Notes under the pieces: generated by a model | Databases searched by the model: none | What the model was told of the DNA's origin: nothing | The model's input: only the letters and a program-made list of their open reading frames with translations | Position numbers and translations under genes: made by a program | Source of the DNA: Candidatus Iainarchaeum sp. | GTDB lineage: Archaea; Micrarchaeota; Micrarchaeia; Anstonellales; Bilamarchaeaceae | NCBI GenBank assembly: GCA_028714395.1 | Contig: JAQTMJ010000057.1 | Span: forward strand, 1 to 5,871 | DNA length: 5,871 nt | Reading direction: 5' to 3' | Part shown: positions 1 to 5,871 of the stretch, in pieces | How positions within the stretch are numbered: position 1 is the stretch's first letter | How the letters are laid out: every line of letters starts with the position of its first letter

Positions 1-2487
1 GGGGAAGATGTAGATGAGGAATTGTTCTCGGAGCAGAGCGAATCCAACGAATTGATAGAGGATTTGGAAGTTGCACTTTCAGTGAAAAGAGAGGATTTCA
101 ACCTCACTACGGACAGGAAGGGAGTGGTTGCTGGAAGGCTGAAGATAAGGGACAGATTCGCAGGGGAAGAGACGCTCATAGACGGAACCAAGATGGGAAG
201 GAGCGGCTGGATGGTCCCGAGCGACGTTGATAACGGGATGGAGCTTGTTGACGTGGACGCGAAATACGTGCTTGTGGTGGAGAAAGACGCGCTATGGCAA
301 CGTTTGAATGAGGACCAGTTCTGGAGAAAGGAAAATTGCATTATTATTACCCCGAAGGGGCAGGCTTCCCGCGGAACCAGGAGACTGATAAGGAAACTTG
401 CGGATAAAGGACTGCCTGTTTATGCATTCAGCGTGGATGCGCATGAACCGATAATAGTAAGCGATTCTGAAGGAATGATAAGGAATGAGATGATTGGCGA
501 GCTGGTGGACAAACAGATGCATACATACGGCTCTGCAAAAACCGGGTTCTTTGAAAAAACCGCCGTCTTTGACTACCATGCGCTGGAACTTGAAGGGAAT
601 AAAGTTGTGATGGGGAATGTTCTGAGCGCATTGAAGCACCGCGCTCTGGATAAACTGTACGAAATTTCCACCGAACCCGGCTATTCGGTAAAAACAACCG
701 GCGCGCACAGCGTGATGGTATTTGAAGATTATGAAATCAAGGCAAAGCCTGTGGAACGGCTGAAAAAAGGCGATTTGCTCATAAGCTCGCTGAACGTACC
801 CAATAATGAATCCGTGGAAAAAATCGATCTGGTAAAACTGATCAAAGAATGCAAGCTAGAGGAGAGCATTTCTGTGGTTGATGATAAATTCAAAAGGAGG
901 ATAGAGAGAGTGGGCGCAATAGGGCTTTCCGAGGTAAATGAATCCCTGATTCCGCCCGATGCCATGCTCAGATATGGAAAGTCCGTAATAAGGCTGAAAA
1001 GAGAGATCAAACTCACGCCTTCCCTTGCAAGGCTCCTGGGTTATTTTGTTGCAGAAGGCTCATCGTACATGGATGCCCAGTTCACTTTCGGCTTGAAAGA
1101 AACCGAATACGTGGAAGATGTAAAAAAATGCATAAAGGAATGCTTTGGAATCGAGGCACACGCCCACATCTGCAGGCAATCTTCTGTGCAAATCAGGGCA
1201 GGCGGACAATTGCTCGCGCTTCTGTTTGAACAGCTGCTCGGATGCGGAAAGTACGCGGAAAACAAGAGAATACCATACTTAATATTCAATGCGCCCAAGG
1301 AAGCGAAATATGAATTCCTTCGCGGCTATTTCCGGGGCGACGGCGGAGTGGCTATAACCAAAAAAGGGGTGCGGCTATGGGCATGCACAGTGAGCCGGGG
1401 TTTGGCATCCGACCTTGTTCTGCTGCTTCTCCAGCTCGGATGCTGGGCCACCGTGGAAAAGAAAAAAGGCAAGGGAAACGAATTGGAGAAATACCACGTG
1501 CTCATGTACAACATGGAATCCCTGAAGAAGCTTGAGGGCATCGTTCTGGACATTGAGCCGGAAATGAAAGAACGCCTGAAGGCCGAGATAGCAAAAAGCC
1601 CAGTGTATAAGTCAATACCTGCCAGCCTCCTGAAGCCGGTCCAGAAGCTGATTTACAGGAGCACCGGAAAAGGAATTTCAGATCTGTTTTCCCAAAAGAC
1701 AGTAAACCATGAGAAACTGAAAAAGCTGCTCCCAAAAGATTTCGGATCCATCCTGAAAAAAGACAGGATACTTGAATACACATTCCTAAACAGCATGAGA
1801 AGCACCGCGGAGATTGCCCGGGCAAATGGCGTGAAGTTCATAACCGCTTTCAAGACGCTGAAAAGGGCTGAAACGCTAGGGTTTACTAAAAGCATAAAAC
1901 GCAAAGGGAAACGATTGTGGGAAGTGCCCAATGACCCAAGAACGAGTGAGGAAGAGCTGAAAAAGCTGCGAAGTGTGCTGGATTTGGTTGAGGGGGGAGT
2001 TGTGCTCCTTCCTGTGAAAAAAATAGGCCGGGTAGAATCTTCCAACGGTTATGCCTATGATATAGAAACCAATCCGTCACATACATTTTTCGGAGGCGTT
2101 GGCCCTTTGCTGCTCCATAATACAGATTGCGACGCGTGGGGGTGGTACATTTACTGGACCATAAAAACAGGGAGCATGAATCTTGCCTATTTGGGGAGGA
2201 ATTTCGCGATTCCTGAGATGAGGTTCATCGGAGTAACGATGAAGGATATCGAGGATTACGCTTTTTTGCAGAAGCTCACGATAAATGCAAAAGAAGTGGA
2301 CTTGAAACGTGCTGAAGAGATGCTTTCTTATCCATGGATAAACACGCACAAGCAATGGGTGGAGGAGCTTAAACGGGTTTTGAAAACCAAGAAGAAGCTC
2401 GAGCAGGACGCTTTGCAGGGGCAGAAGCTCACTTTCGTCGGGGATTACGTTAGGAAGAAGATAAATGAAAGAGATTTACTCCCGTGA
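1..2487 (+). CDS. top6A: DNA topoisomerase VI subunit A, 5'-truncated by the window edge and interrupted by an intein
   Basis: Topoisomerase VI is an A2B2 type IIB enzyme that makes an ATP-dependent double-strand break to relax and decatenate DNA; the A subunit is the Spo11-like cutting subunit. Seen here: the frame is open from base 1, and the host parts (1-429 and 2122-2484) join to 264 residues. They show the family's SEQSES...IEDLEV segment, GRSGWMVPS (196-222), the Toprim glutamate in VVEKDALW (E at 280-282), RGTRRLIRKL, and after the intein TDCDAWGWYIY (2122-2154; metal-binding aspartates at 2125 and 2131), GSMNLAYL, FIGVT and the terminal NERDLLP. The family is usually about 370 residues, so roughly 100 N-terminal residues, including the active-site tyrosine, lie upstream. 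A TTG at 22 is not the start, because conserved sequence runs through it. top6B often lies next to top6A in archaea; it is not in this window. D-C-D-A-W-G departs from the usual D-x-D-P-W-G. The family call is firm; whether the protein is active cannot be judged without the missing end. Confidence 0.95.
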   Translation, partial: GEDVDEELFSEQSESNELIEDLEVALSVKREDFNLTTDRKGVVAGRLKIRDRFAGEETLIDGTKMGRSGWMVPSDVDNGMELVDVDAKYVLVVEKDALWQRLNEDQFWRKENCIIITPKGQASRGTRRLIRKLADKGLPVYAFSVDAHEPIIVSDSEGMIRNEMIGELVDKQMHTYGSAKTGFFEKTAVFDYHALELEGNKVVMGNVLSALKHRALDKLYEISTEPGYSVKTTGAHSVMVFEDYEIKAKPVERLKKGDLLISSLNVPNNESVEKIDLVKLIKECKLEESISVVDDKFKRRIERVGAIGLSEVNESLIPPDAMLRYGKSVIRLKREIKLTPSLARLLGYFVAEGSSYMDAQFTFGLKETEYVEDVKKCIKECFGIEAHAHICRQSSVQIRAGGQLLALLFEQLLGCGKYAENKRIPYLIFNAPKEAKYEFLRGYFRGDGGVAITKKGVRLWACTVSRGLASDLVLLLLQLGCWATVEKKKGKGNELEKYHVLMYNMESLKKLEGIVLDIEPEMKERLKAEIAKSPVYKSIPASLLKPVQKLIYRSTGKGISDLFSQKTVNHEKLKKLLPKDFGSILKKDRILEYTFLNSMRSTAEIARANGVKFITAFKTLKRAETLGFTKSIKRKGKRLWEVPNDPRTSEEELKKLRSVLDLVEGGVVLLPVKKIGRVESSNGYAYDIETNPSHTFFGGVGPLLLHNTDCDAWGWYIYWTIKTGSMNLAYLGRNFAIPEMRFIGVTMKDIEDYAFLQKLTINAKEVDLKRAEEMLSYPWINTHKQWVEELKRVLKTKKKLEQDALQGQKLTFVGDYVRKKINERDLLP
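1012..1560 (+). other. LAGLIDADG (DOD-type) homing endonuclease domain inside the intein
   Basis: This domain cuts intein-free copies of the target gene so that repair copies the intein in. Two LAGLIDADG helices are visible: LLGYFVAEG (1033-1059, intein residues 202-210; acidic Glu209) and LRGYFRGDGG (1318-1347, residues 297-306; acidic Asp304). Between them is the block D motif KRIPYLIF (1264-1287). After the second helix comes the usual TVSRGLASDLVLLLLQLG stretch, typical of the second alpha-beta half. The two helices are about 95 residues apart, as in monomeric two-motif enzymes. Both metal-binding acids are retained and the frame is intact, which suggests the enzyme is still functional or was lost only recently. 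The right-hand boundary is approximate. By family logic the natural target is the fused site spanning 429|2122 in an intein-free top6A. Confidence 0.9.
1765..1926 (+). other. Winged-helix-like DNA-binding segment inside the intein
   Basis: Intein residues about 446-499 read as a compact winged helix-turn-helix: an N-terminal helix (RILEYTFLNS), a helix-turn-helix core (TAEIARANGV then KFITAFKTLKRAETLGF), and a basic wing (TKSIKRKGKRLWEV). The pattern 'STAEIARANGV..ITAFKTLKRAETLGF' followed by a basic hairpin resembles MarR/ArsR-type and replication-initiator winged helices. It lies after the second LAGLIDADG half and before splicing block F, so it is not needed for splicing. I infer that it adds DNA contacts for target recognition by the endonuclease, as accessory DNA-binding domains do in some other inteins; it could instead bind the intein's own gene. 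The call is by eye from the residue pattern, without a profile search. Confidence 0.65.
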
Positions 2488-2587
2488 GTTAAGCAGAAAC
2501 AGGAAACTTCATTATTCGCATCTTAGAGATAGTTAGGCGAGGCACTCCTGAGGATGGGACTAAGGGGATTAAAAAGATTTGGCTAGA

Positions 2588-2597
2588 TATAATATAA
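2588..2597 (+). promoter_or_regulatory. Archaeal TATA box for the 728-residue gene, probably giving a leaderless transcript
   Basis: TATAATATAA lies in the only clearly AT-rich part of the 126-base gap after top6A. Its first base is 26 bases before the ATG at 2614. Archaeal TATA boxes are centred about 25-27 bases before the start of transcription, which puts the transcript start at or within a few bases of that ATG. No Shine-Dalgarno sequence precedes the ATG, which agrees with leaderless translation. A second AT-rich run, TTAAAAAGA at 2569-2577, could serve instead and would give a leader of about 15 bases. No convincing BRE is seen just upstream. The rest of the gap (2488-2568) shows no gene, RNA gene or clear terminator. 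Confidence 0.55.
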
Positions 2598-2613
2598 GTA
2601 AAAGTAATAGTAT

Positions 2614-4800
2614 ATGGCTAAAAATGGGCGAAAACCAATGCCTTTTGTATACCGAGTCCCAAAAAACGATCCCGGAACGATACAAGATAGCGAGATATAC
2701 AAAAATAATCCGTTTCTTACGCAAAAAAGAAACTTATTTAACTGCGCCGTCTTCTCGGCGCACCCGGAAAACGAGGCAAATTGGGGATTCTGGAGGCAAA
2801 TGGAGAGATATGCGTATGGAAGCGCCAAGAACGTCACCATTTATCTGGACGAAACCGGAAGCAAACAGCACGTTCTCTCTGCAAGCGAGATTTTGTTTTT
2901 TTCAACGCTTGAACGGACGCACCGGCAGCAGGCTGAAGACAGCTCACCGAATATGCCCGTAATGGACCTGCTGCGCAAGAAGTGGTTTAACCTAGGCACT
3001 GCGGAAAGCGCCCAACTGTACTATAAAATGAGCGAAGTGATAAATTCAGGGCCTGGAAGCGCGTACATACTCGCAAATTACTTCTCAATGATGCTGAGAA
3101 ACGACCCCAATGCTTCCCTCGCGGAAGTAATGGGGCTTGCCAAAGAATTCATAGCCCAGGAGAAAAAGAGGTTCGGAGCAGATTTTGACAATGTTTATGG
3201 AATTATGAAGCCCACACTCGACATAGTTTCTGCAGAATTGGGCAAAATGAGTGGTACAACTCAGTTTTTTGCTGCCAATGTCGCAGATCTCACAGAAGGA
3301 AACTGGTACTATCTAGGATTTGACACCGTTGCAAGGTCTCTGGCAAACCTTTTTGGAATGTACAACAAGCGGAATTATACTATCGGTTCGCAGTTCAAAG
3401 CAAAACTAAACGAGTTGCAAGGTTCTTTTCTTGAGATGGACCGCGCGTTCTGGGAACTCAGAAACGCTGCGGCGAGAGGGGAAGGTCCGGATGCGCTCAA
3501 TGAATTAAGATTCTCTTTTTGGAGCAAGCACGGCGAATTCATAGAGCAGTTGAAAGAAGCGCAAGCTCTATACAAAGACAGCGCGGGAAGCGCGGTTCTG
3601 GGCACCATTTGCGCTGCCCTTACGCCAGTGGTTGCAGCCAAGGGATTCCAGCTTGCCAAATCGCTGCCCGAAATTGCGTATAATGCTACAAAGGGCATGC
3701 CTGCCCCGCTTGCGCGCGCAGCCGGATATGCTGCCAGGCAGCTGACTCCGAAGGTGGTCGGCGAAACGGCTCTTGTCGGGATTGGATTTGACTTGGTAAC
3801 CGATAGAAGAATCCTCAACGCAATCGGGATTGACGCCGGATCAGATGGAAAAATCCTCAATGCATTTGAGGGTTGGGTTCATGGAAAGGGCGACATAGCG
3901 GATGTGCTTGACGCGGTTGGAATCTCATGGTACCAAATGGAAATTGCTAACTTACTATTTGATGGAGCCCTACGTCCGATTGGAAGATTGGGCAAGGCTG
4001 CGTTGAGCCGGGCTGCCGGCTTGAATGAAACCATAGCGAGATATGCTGGATTGCGCGTAATAGACACCGCTTTCACGCTGGCTCGACTCCTGAAAAAATC
4101 AGAGCTGAAAGCTGTTGGAAATTTCAGCGTGCTTGAGGAAATCGCCAGCAAGCAAAGAATAACCCCGGAGATTGTCAATGATATATTGAAAAAGCACACC
4201 GGGCGGCAGGTGGAGTACCAGACCGCAGAAATGATATCGCAAACGGTGAATTCAGCATGGAAGAGCATACTAAAAGAAATAAAAAATCCGGACATAGCGG
4301 GAAACCTGATGGTCCAGGGAGTAAGGGTTGTGGATAGGCTGATTGCAAACATAAGCAACCTCAACCCAAGGCTGGAGGGCATCAACGCTTCCTGGAATGC
4401 ATTGAGCACTTTGGAGAAGGGAGCCATGATATTCAGCGCGGGCGCTCTGAGCACAGGCACTGCTGCGGCAGGATTGAAGCTCAACTCTGAAATAAATCTC
4501 GTAAGGGAACTTAGAAGAAAGATGGTATTTGGGTTGCTTGGGTATAAGTACAGCCAAGTGGAGCCGCTTCTCACCCGTGACGAGCAGAGCGGAACATACG
4601 AACTCGACAAAGATCTGGTTGGGGAACGGTTTAAGATTCCCAAGAAAGAGGAGAACGTTTATCAGTATATTGCAAGGGAAGTCCTTAAGGCCCAGAAAGG
4701 TGAAGCGGCAAATCCGCAGATAATCGAAAGCCTGAACAGACTCAGCGAGGGAAGGAAAGAAGATTTATATAAGATATGTGATGAATACTGCATAAAATGA
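2614..4800 (+). CDS. Uncharacterised 728-residue helical protein
   Basis: I do not recognise a family. The ATG at 2614 sits 26 bases after the TATA box start; a second ATG at 2638 (Met9) is possible but less well placed. There is no signal peptide; the N-terminus is basic and polar (MAKNGRKPMPFVYRVPKNDP). Residues 30-320 look mostly alpha-helical with many aromatics (NWGFWRQMERYAYG, GNWYYLGFD, DRAFWELRNA). Two uncharged runs rich in Ala and Gly, residues 323-342 (SAGSAVLGTICAALTPVV region) and 604-621 (AMIFSAGALSTGTAAAGL), could be membrane-inserting helices or buried hydrophobic hairpins. The middle (about 385-465) is Gly/Ala-rich, with IADVLDAVG and a short repeat, ILNAIG at 400 and ILNAFEG at 414. 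The C-terminal 100 residues are charged and end in CDEYCIK. The next gene's ribosome-binding site overlaps its stop, so the two are probably co-expressed. The long open frame and shared organisation support a real gene; the function is unknown. Confidence 0.85.
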   Translation: MAKNGRKPMPFVYRVPKNDPGTIQDSEIYKNNPFLTQKRNLFNCAVFSAHPENEANWGFWRQMERYAYGSAKNVTIYLDETGSKQHVLSASEILFFSTLERTHRQQAEDSSPNMPVMDLLRKKWFNLGTAESAQLYYKMSEVINSGPGSAYILANYFSMMLRNDPNASLAEVMGLAKEFIAQEKKRFGADFDNVYGIMKPTLDIVSAELGKMSGTTQFFAANVADLTEGNWYYLGFDTVARSLANLFGMYNKRNYTIGSQFKAKLNELQGSFLEMDRAFWELRNAAARGEGPDALNELRFSFWSKHGEFIEQLKEAQALYKDSAGSAVLGTICAALTPVVAAKGFQLAKSLPEIAYNATKGMPAPLARAAGYAARQLTPKVVGETALVGIGFDLVTDRRILNAIGIDAGSDGKILNAFEGWVHGKGDIADVLDAVGISWYQMEIANLLFDGALRPIGRLGKAALSRAAGLNETIARYAGLRVIDTAFTLARLLKKSELKAVGNFSVLEEIASKQRITPEIVNDILKKHTGRQVEYQTAEMISQTVNSAWKSILKEIKNPDIAGNLMVQGVRVVDRLIANISNLNPRLEGINASWNALSTLEKGAMIFSAGALSTGTAAAGLKLNSEINLVRELRRKMVFGLLGYKYSQVEPLLTRDEQSGTYELDKDLVGERFKIPKKEENVYQYIAREVLKAQKGEAANPQIIESLNRLSEGRKEDLYKICDEYCIK

Positions 4801-4805
4801 GGTGA
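4799..4805 (+). promoter_or_regulatory. Shine-Dalgarno site overlapping the upstream stop codon
   Basis: GAGGTGA starts inside the TGA stop of the 728-residue gene (4798-4800) and ends five bases before the ATG at 4811. It is fully complementary to the archaeal anti-Shine-Dalgarno core (UCACCUC). It fixes the start of the coiled-coil gene and indicates translation from a shared message with the gene before it, unlike that gene, which has no such site. Confidence 0.85.
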
Positions 4806-4810
4806 AAAAA

Positions 4811-5871
4811 ATGGCTAATTCGACTGTTCGAAAAGTGCAGGAGATGGTGCAGAAGCACAGTGAATTTGAAAAGCTTATGAGTAGTCTCAATAAGCAAGTG
4901 GACGACCTGATACAGTTAAAAAAGACTTTCGAGGAACTCGAAAAAGTAAAGAAAAACGATACTGGGCTTACCGCGGCAATCAATGAGATAAATAAAAAAA
5001 TAACTACCCTGCAAAACACTCTTGAAAACGGCTTCACAAGTATGGATGACATTAAAATGCTTACGAAGATGCAGCAGGAAAGCCTTGGCGCCAGCGCGTT
5101 TATAAAGCGCTATGAGCGCGAAATTAAGGATCTGAAATCCCAGGTTCCCGTGCTCACTTCCGAATCAGCTGACCAGATTACAAGCGAATTTGAAGGAAAG
5201 GCCAGACAACTTATCACTAAGCATCGTGAACAGCTTGAAATAAGCTCTGAAGACCACAAAAGCGTTATGGAGCTTCTTAAGGAATCCGCTAAAAAATCCG
5301 AAGGGGGAGCGAGCGTAACCACCAGCCTAATACGAACGGTTACGAATCATCCGGAGCAATTGAAGCCCGGGGAAATAAGAGCGATAATTGCGGTGGTGAT
5401 GGAAAGAGATCCGACTCACCCGGTTTTAGCCGAGCTTGTAGATAAGGACATCACCAAACTTACGCAGGTATTCATCGCTTACAATCAGAGCAATAAAATA
5501 AGCAACGCACGACTGAGCAAAACATTGATAACATACCTGCAAACCGAATCCGAACGTATCACCAAGAGGATAAAGGGAACCTGGGAACTAGCAGGTGTAC
5601 CCACGAAAGACCAGGGCGAGATTATTGGCAGAGTCAGGTATGCTTTGCAAAAAGGATTCGATAGTGAAGAGCTCAGATTATGGCAGGAGGGCCTGAAAAA
5701 CGGAAAGATGATAGAAGCGTATGAAGGGATAATAAAGGCAAGATATGAAAATTTGATGAAGGATAAGACGTTGAGTAGGGTGTTAAATCTAAAAGTAATT
5801 GGGAGTATCGAGGGATCTCCAACGGTCGGCGATTTTATAAAAAACCTGCAGGTGTATGCAGTAAGGCAGAG
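4811..5871 (+). CDS. Uncharacterised coiled-coil protein, 3'-truncated by the window edge
   Basis: The frame is open from ATG 4811 to the right edge (353 whole codons, no stop). The start is set by the GAGGTGA site five bases upstream. Residues about 5-115 form a predicted coiled coil in several parts: hydrophobic residues at 3-4 spacing run through V30, L33, F40, L43 and very regularly through I57, I60, I64, L67, L71, with a further stretch I105, L108, V112. Residues about 115-165 remain polar and helical. From about residue 170 the protein changes to a mixed, probably globular helical domain (TSLIRTVTNHPEQLKPGEIRAIIAVVMERDP, split by prolines; later RIKGTWELAGVPTKDQGEIIGRVRYALQ). No signal peptide or membrane segment is visible. 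I cannot assign a family; a structural or oligomerising partner of the upstream protein is a reasonable inference from the operon, nothing more. Confidence 0.85.
   Translation, partial: MANSTVRKVQEMVQKHSEFEKLMSSLNKQVDDLIQLKKTFEELEKVKKNDTGLTAAINEINKKITTLQNTLENGFTSMDDIKMLTKMQQESLGASAFIKRYEREIKDLKSQVPVLTSESADQITSEFEGKARQLITKHREQLEISSEDHKSVMELLKESAKKSEGGASVTTSLIRTVTNHPEQLKPGEIRAIIAVVMERDPTHPVLAELVDKDITKLTQVFIAYNQSNKISNARLSKTLITYLQTESERITKRIKGTWELAGVPTKDQGEIIGRVRYALQKGFDSEELRLWQEGLKNGKMIEAYEGIIKARYENLMKDKTLSRVLNLKVIGSIEGSPTVGDFIKNLQVYAVRQ

Larger units (their letters stand above)
430..2121 (+). mobile_element. Intein with LAGLIDADG homing endonuclease, in the Toprim D-x-D site of Top6A
   Basis: A 564-residue protein-splicing element, translated in frame with Top6A. 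Boundaries: removing Ser1 (AGC, 430) to Asn564 (AAT, 2119-2121) joins host YAF to TDCDAWG, a continuous Top6A Toprim motif. Splicing blocks seen: block A SVDAHEPIIV (residues 1-10); block B TGAH with Thr90 and His93 (697-708); block F YDIETNPSHTFF (about 543-554, Asp544, His551); block G PLLLHN with penultimate His563 and Asn564; the +1 residue is Thr. Between them are endonuclease blocks C, D and E and a winged-helix-like segment. Known chemistry of the family: Ser1 starts an N-O acyl shift, Thr+1 takes the branch, and Asn564 cyclises to release the intein. Every residue needed is present, so splicing is expected. Length is above most endonuclease-bearing inteins, explained by the extra domain. 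The element probably moves by homing into intein-free top6A alleles. Splicing and cutting are inferred, not shown. Confidence 0.95.

Noticed and set aside
22..24. TTG as the start codon of the first gene
   Set aside because: The frame is open to base 1 and conserved Top6A sequence flanks the position; the true start lies upstream of the window.
2488..2587. Possible C/D box RNA or terminator in the gap after top6A
   Set aside because: No proper box C (RUGAUGA) paired with a box D at the right spacing on either strand, no stable long hairpin, and no run of T residues on the + strand.
2579..2962. 127-codon + strand frame starting with TTG just before the 728-residue gene
   Set aside because: It overlaps the longer, better-supported frame, would start within the TATA region, and its product is basic and without recognisable features.
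3375..3860. 161-codon open frame on the - strand
   Set aside because: Also antisense to the 728-residue gene, low-complexity composition, no start signals.
3811..3864. Short direct repeat (ATCCTCAA at 3811 and 3853, 42 bases apart)
   Set aside because: It encodes ILNA twice, 14 residues apart; with only two short copies it is a minor protein-level feature and not a repeat element.
3879..4643. 254-codon open frame on the - strand
   Set aside because: It lies wholly inside the 728-residue gene, its product is Ser/Leu-rich with no recognisable domain, and it has no promoter or ribosome-binding site; it is a shadow.

Overview
This window most likely comes from an archaeal chromosome. The first gene is the A subunit of the type IIB topoisomerase DNA topoisomerase VI, which is nearly universal in archaea and rare in bacteria. 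Supporting signs are AGA/AGG-rich arginine codons, an AT-rich TATA-like box about 25 bases before a start codon, and a GAGGTGA ribosome-binding site that matches the archaeal 16S tail exactly. I cannot name the lineage. The two downstream genes have no recognisable family, which would suit an under-sampled lineage (DPANN or a similar group), but that is a guess.

Layout, all on the + strand. Bases 1-2487 hold the 3' part of top6A; the frame is open at the left edge and the N-terminal winged-helix domain with the active-site tyrosine lies outside. The gene is split by a 564-residue in-frame intein (430-2121), inserted one residue before the metal-binding D-x-D of the Toprim domain. The intein has all the splicing blocks, a two-motif LAGLIDADG (DOD-type) homing endonuclease with both acidic residues present, and an extra winged-helix-like DNA-binding segment between the endonuclease and the C-terminal splicing half. 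Bases 2488-2613 are non-coding and end in a TATA-like promoter. Bases 2614-4800 encode a 728-residue helical protein of unknown function. Bases 4811-5871 encode the start of a coiled-coil protein that runs off the right edge; its ribosome-binding site overlaps the stop codon of the 728-residue gene.

How the parts relate. The intein must splice itself out of the Top6A precursor to rebuild the catalytic metal site, so topoisomerase activity depends on splicing. The two downstream genes look like one transcription unit, separate from top6A, and may encode partners. The most notable items are the intein's position in the catalytic core of topoisomerase VI, its extra DNA-binding module, and the two-gene operon of unknown function.
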